DNA from: Azovibrio restrictus DSM 23866
Lineage (GTDB): Bacteria; Pseudomonadota; Gammaproteobacteria; Burkholderiales; Rhodocyclaceae
NCBI RefSeq assembly: GCF_000429665.1
Contig: NZ_AUCH01000005.1
Span: forward strand, 186,001-250,000
Reading direction: 5' to 3'
Length of the DNA stretch: 64,000 nucleotides
The position numbers and the translations under genes are program-made. Below the pieces are notes generated by a model, which did no database searches, was not told where the DNA came from, and worked only from the letters and a program-made list of their open reading frames with translations. Shown in pieces: positions 62,067 to 64,000 of the stretch. Within the stretch, counting starts at the first letter, position 1. The number at the start of each line of letters is the position of its first letter.

Positions 62067-63784
62067 AGCTTCTCCTGCAGCATGGCCAGTACCTGGGGCA
62101 CGGGAACCATGGTGGCTTCCGCATCCTTGCGGCCCTTGTATTCCAGCTGGCCGTTGGCCAGGCCCCGCTCGCCCACCACGATGCGGTGGGGCACGCCCAT
62201 CAGTTCCATGTCGGCGAACATGGAGCCGGGCCGCTCGTCCCGGTCGTCCAGCAGCACGTCCAGGCCGGCGTCCTTGAGCTGGCCGTAGAGCTGGTCGGCG
62301 GCCGCCTTCACGGTTTCGCTCTTGTGGTAGCCCATGGGCACGATGGCCACCTGGAAGGGGGCGATGGCGGCGGGGAAGATAATGCCCTTGTCGTCATGTC
62401 CCTGTTCGATGGCGGCGCCGACGATGCGGGACACGCCGATGCCATAGCAGCCCATCTCCATGATCTGGCTCTTGCCCTGCTCATCCAGGTAGCTGCAGTT
62501 GAGGGCCTTGGCGTAGGTGGTGCGCAGCTGGAAGATGTGGCCCACTTCGATGCCGCGGCAGATGGCGAGGTCGCCCTTGCCATCCGGGGAGGGGTCGCCG
62601 GCCACCACGTTGCGGAGGTCGGCTACCTCAGGTTCCGGGCAGTCCCGGCCGAAATTGACGCCGGTCAGGTGGAAGCCGGCTTCATTGGCGCCGCAGGCGA
62701 AGTTGCCCATGGCCGCCACCGTGCGGTCGGCGATGACGCGCACCTTGCCGGTATCCACACCGACGGGGCCGATGTAGCCGGGCTTGCAGCCCAGGAACTG
62801 TTCCACCTCTTCTTCCGTGGCAAAGCGGAAGGGGTTGAGGCCGGCGATCTTGCCTGCCTTGATTTCATTGAGCTCATGGTCGCCGCGCAGGAGCAGCAGG
62901 GCGAAAGTCTTGGGGCCTTCTTCGGGCTCGCTGACCACGGCGATGGCCTTGACCAGGGCTGAGAGCGGAATGTTCAGGAATTCGGCCACGTCGACGCAGG
63001 CGGTCTTGCCCGGGGTGCTGACCTTGGTCAGGCCGGCGGCAGCGGCCGGGCGGGGCGTGGCAGGCGCCAGGGCTTCGGCCAGTTCCACGTTGGCGGCGTA
63101 GTCGGAATCCGGGCAGTAGGCGATGTCGTCCTCGCCGGTCTCGGCGATCACGTGGAATTCATGGGAGCCGGTGCCGCCGATGGAGCCGGTATCCGCCGCC
63201 ACGGCGCGGAAGTGCAGGCCCAGGCGGGTGAAGATGCGGCTGTAGGTGTCGTACATCACCTGGTATTCCCGCTTCAGGTCCTCGAAGCTGCTGTGGAAGG
63301 AATAGCCGTCCTTCATCAGGAATTCCCGGCCGCGCATGACGCCGAAACGGGGGCGGATCTCGTCCCGGAACTTGCTCTGGATCTGGTACAGGTGCAGGGG
63401 CAGCTGGCGGTAGCTCTTCACGTCCCGGCGTACCACGTCGGTGATCACTTCCTCGTGGGTGGGGCCGATGACGAAGTCACGCTGGTGGCGGTCCTTGAAG
63501 CGCAGCAACTCCGGGCCGTACTTCTCCCAGCGGCCGGATTCCTGCCACAGCTCGGCGGGTTGCACGGCGGGCATCAGCAGTTCCAGGGCCCCGGCCCGGT
63601 TCATTTCTTCCCGGACGATGGCTTCCACCTTGCGCAACACCTTCAGGCCCAGGGGCATCCAGGTATAGATGCCGGAGGCGGCACGCTTGATCAGGCCGGC
63701 GCGCAGCATGAGCTTCTGGCTGATGACCTCGGCGTCAGCAGGGGCTTCTTTGAGAGTGGTGAAGAAAAACTGGGAAGAACGCAT
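62054..63784 (-). CDS. proS: Prolyl-tRNA synthetase
   Basis: Class II synthetase of 576 aa, bacterial type with the YbaK-like editing domain inserted (about residues 225-400). MLRAGLIKRAASGIYTWMP and TKSTP-like motif 2 region with RFKDRHQRDFVIGPTHEEV are typical. ATG 63784 (MRSSQFFFTT) is preferred to the TTG at 63793. Divergent from rppH, as is common. Confidence 0.96.
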   Translation of the reverse strand: MRSSQFFFTTLKEAPADAEVISQKLMLRAGLIKRAASGIYTWMPLGLKVLRKVEAIVREEMNRAGALELLMPAVQPAELWQESGRWEKYGPELLRFKDRHQRDFVIGPTHEEVITDVVRRDVKSYRQLPLHLYQIQSKFRDEIRPRFGVMRGREFLMKDGYSFHSSFEDLKREYQVMYDTYSRIFTRLGLHFRAVAADTGSIGGTGSHEFHVIAETGEDDIAYCPDSDYAANVELAEALAPATPRPAAAAGLTKVSTPGKTACVDVAEFLNIPLSALVKAIAVVSEPEEGPKTFALLLLRGDHELNEIKAGKIAGLNPFRFATEEEVEQFLGCKPGYIGPVGVDTGKVRVIADRTVAAMGNFACGANEAGFHLTGVNFGRDCPEPEVADLRNVVAGDPSPDGKGDLAICRGIEVGHIFQLRTTYAKALNCSYLDEQGKSQIMEMGCYGIGVSRIVGAAIEQGHDDKGIIFPAAIAPFQVAIVPMGYHKSETVKAAADQLYGQLKDAGLDVLLDDRDERPGSMFADMELMGVPHRIVVGERGLANGQLEYKGRKDAEATMVPVPQVLAMLQEKLCAA

Positions 63785-63899
63785 GGGAAACAAATCCGGA
63801 ATCTGGCAAAGGCGGGATTTTACACCCGAGGGCAGTTTTGCATGGGCGTCACAGTTGTGAAAGAATTGGGCCCAACCAAATATTCAGCAGGATATCGTT

Positions 63900-64000
63900 A
63901 TGCTTGACCGGGAGGGCTTTCGCCCGAACGTCGGCATCATTCTATGCAACGCCAAGAACGAGGTTTTCTGGGGTAAACGGATTCGGGAACACTCCTGGCA
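63900..64000 (+). CDS. rppH: RNA pyrophosphohydrolase RppH, 5' part only
   Basis: Only the first 33 residues are present before the window ends, beginning MLDREGFRPNVGIIL. They match the RppH N-terminus (DGFRPNVGIVL type) ahead of the Nudix box, and the position divergent from proS is typical. RppH removes pyrophosphate from mRNA 5' ends. The 115-base intergenic region holds no other gene. Confidence 0.9.
   Translation, partial: MLDREGFRPNVGIILCNAKNEVFWGKRIREHSW

Overview
This is a GC-rich stretch of what looks like an ordinary chromosome from a betaproteobacterium, most likely Rhodocyclales (an Azospira, Dechlorosoma or Azoarcus relative). That placement is inferred from the proteins and gene neighbourhoods (envC-ctpA-moeB, proS-rppH divergence, pilBCD, argB with a HAD nucleotidase, bioBC, DarP/PmbA), not from a database search. 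About 70 protein genes are packed tightly, many with ATGA or GTGA overlaps. I see no rRNA, tRNA, CRISPR array, insertion sequence or prophage. No gene-free gap exceeds about 250 bases.

Layout. 0-10 kb is housekeeping: a SpmA/SpmB-like membrane protein, an L,D-transpeptidase-like protein, mogA, darP, pmbA, an orphan TRAP-type binding protein, a histidine phosphatase, glyA, nrdR, ribD and msrA. 10-12.4 kb is a membrane GGDEF-EAL protein. 12.4-16.3 kb, on the minus strand, holds envC-ctpA, an unknown gene and moeB. 16.4-19.9 kb holds an ArsR-type regulator followed by a rhodanese-grxC-secB-SH3-gpsA-trmL block that resembles the E. coli yibN-grxC-secB-gpsA neighbourhood.

20-37 kb is a complete MSHA-type type IV pilus locus. 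Its two halves are in the opposite order to the classical Vibrio locus: E-G-F-pilin-C-D-O-P-Q comes first, then I-(PilN-like)-J-K-L-M-N behind an AT-rich promoter region. The assembly ATPase MshE carries two textbook c-di-GMP-binding motifs. A strong terminator follows the major pilin gene. A second, classical pilus assembly set (pilB, pilC and the prepilin peptidase pilD) lies at 53.9-57.7 kb, and PilD is the only prepilin peptidase in the window, so it probably processes both pilin sets.

37-50 kb: comF, bioB-bioC, msrP-msrQ (periplasmic methionine sulfoxide repair), two HDOD signalling proteins, a DUF455 protein, a CBS protein, cytochrome c4, engB, hemB, a HAD nucleotidase, argB and a small heat-shock gene with a recognisable sigma-32 promoter. 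50-64 kb: nudB, a barstar-like inhibitor with a secreted barnase/RNase Sa-type ribonuclease, aspS, DUF502, an FmdB-type protein, pilDCB, a CorC/HlyC-type membrane protein, ypjD/ccsA, ffh, a lytic transglycosylase, proS and the start of rppH.

The most interesting unexplained signal is a 118-base run of four consecutive hairpins between engB and hemB (45201-45318), two of whose loops show AGGGAG. It overlaps an atypical C-terminal extension of the engB reading frame and looks like a structured RNA. Other points worth checking are the shared inverted repeats ahead of mshE and mshI, in-frame hexanucleotide repeats in mshN, a pilin-like signature in MshF, and a small cysteine-rich gene that overlaps nudB.
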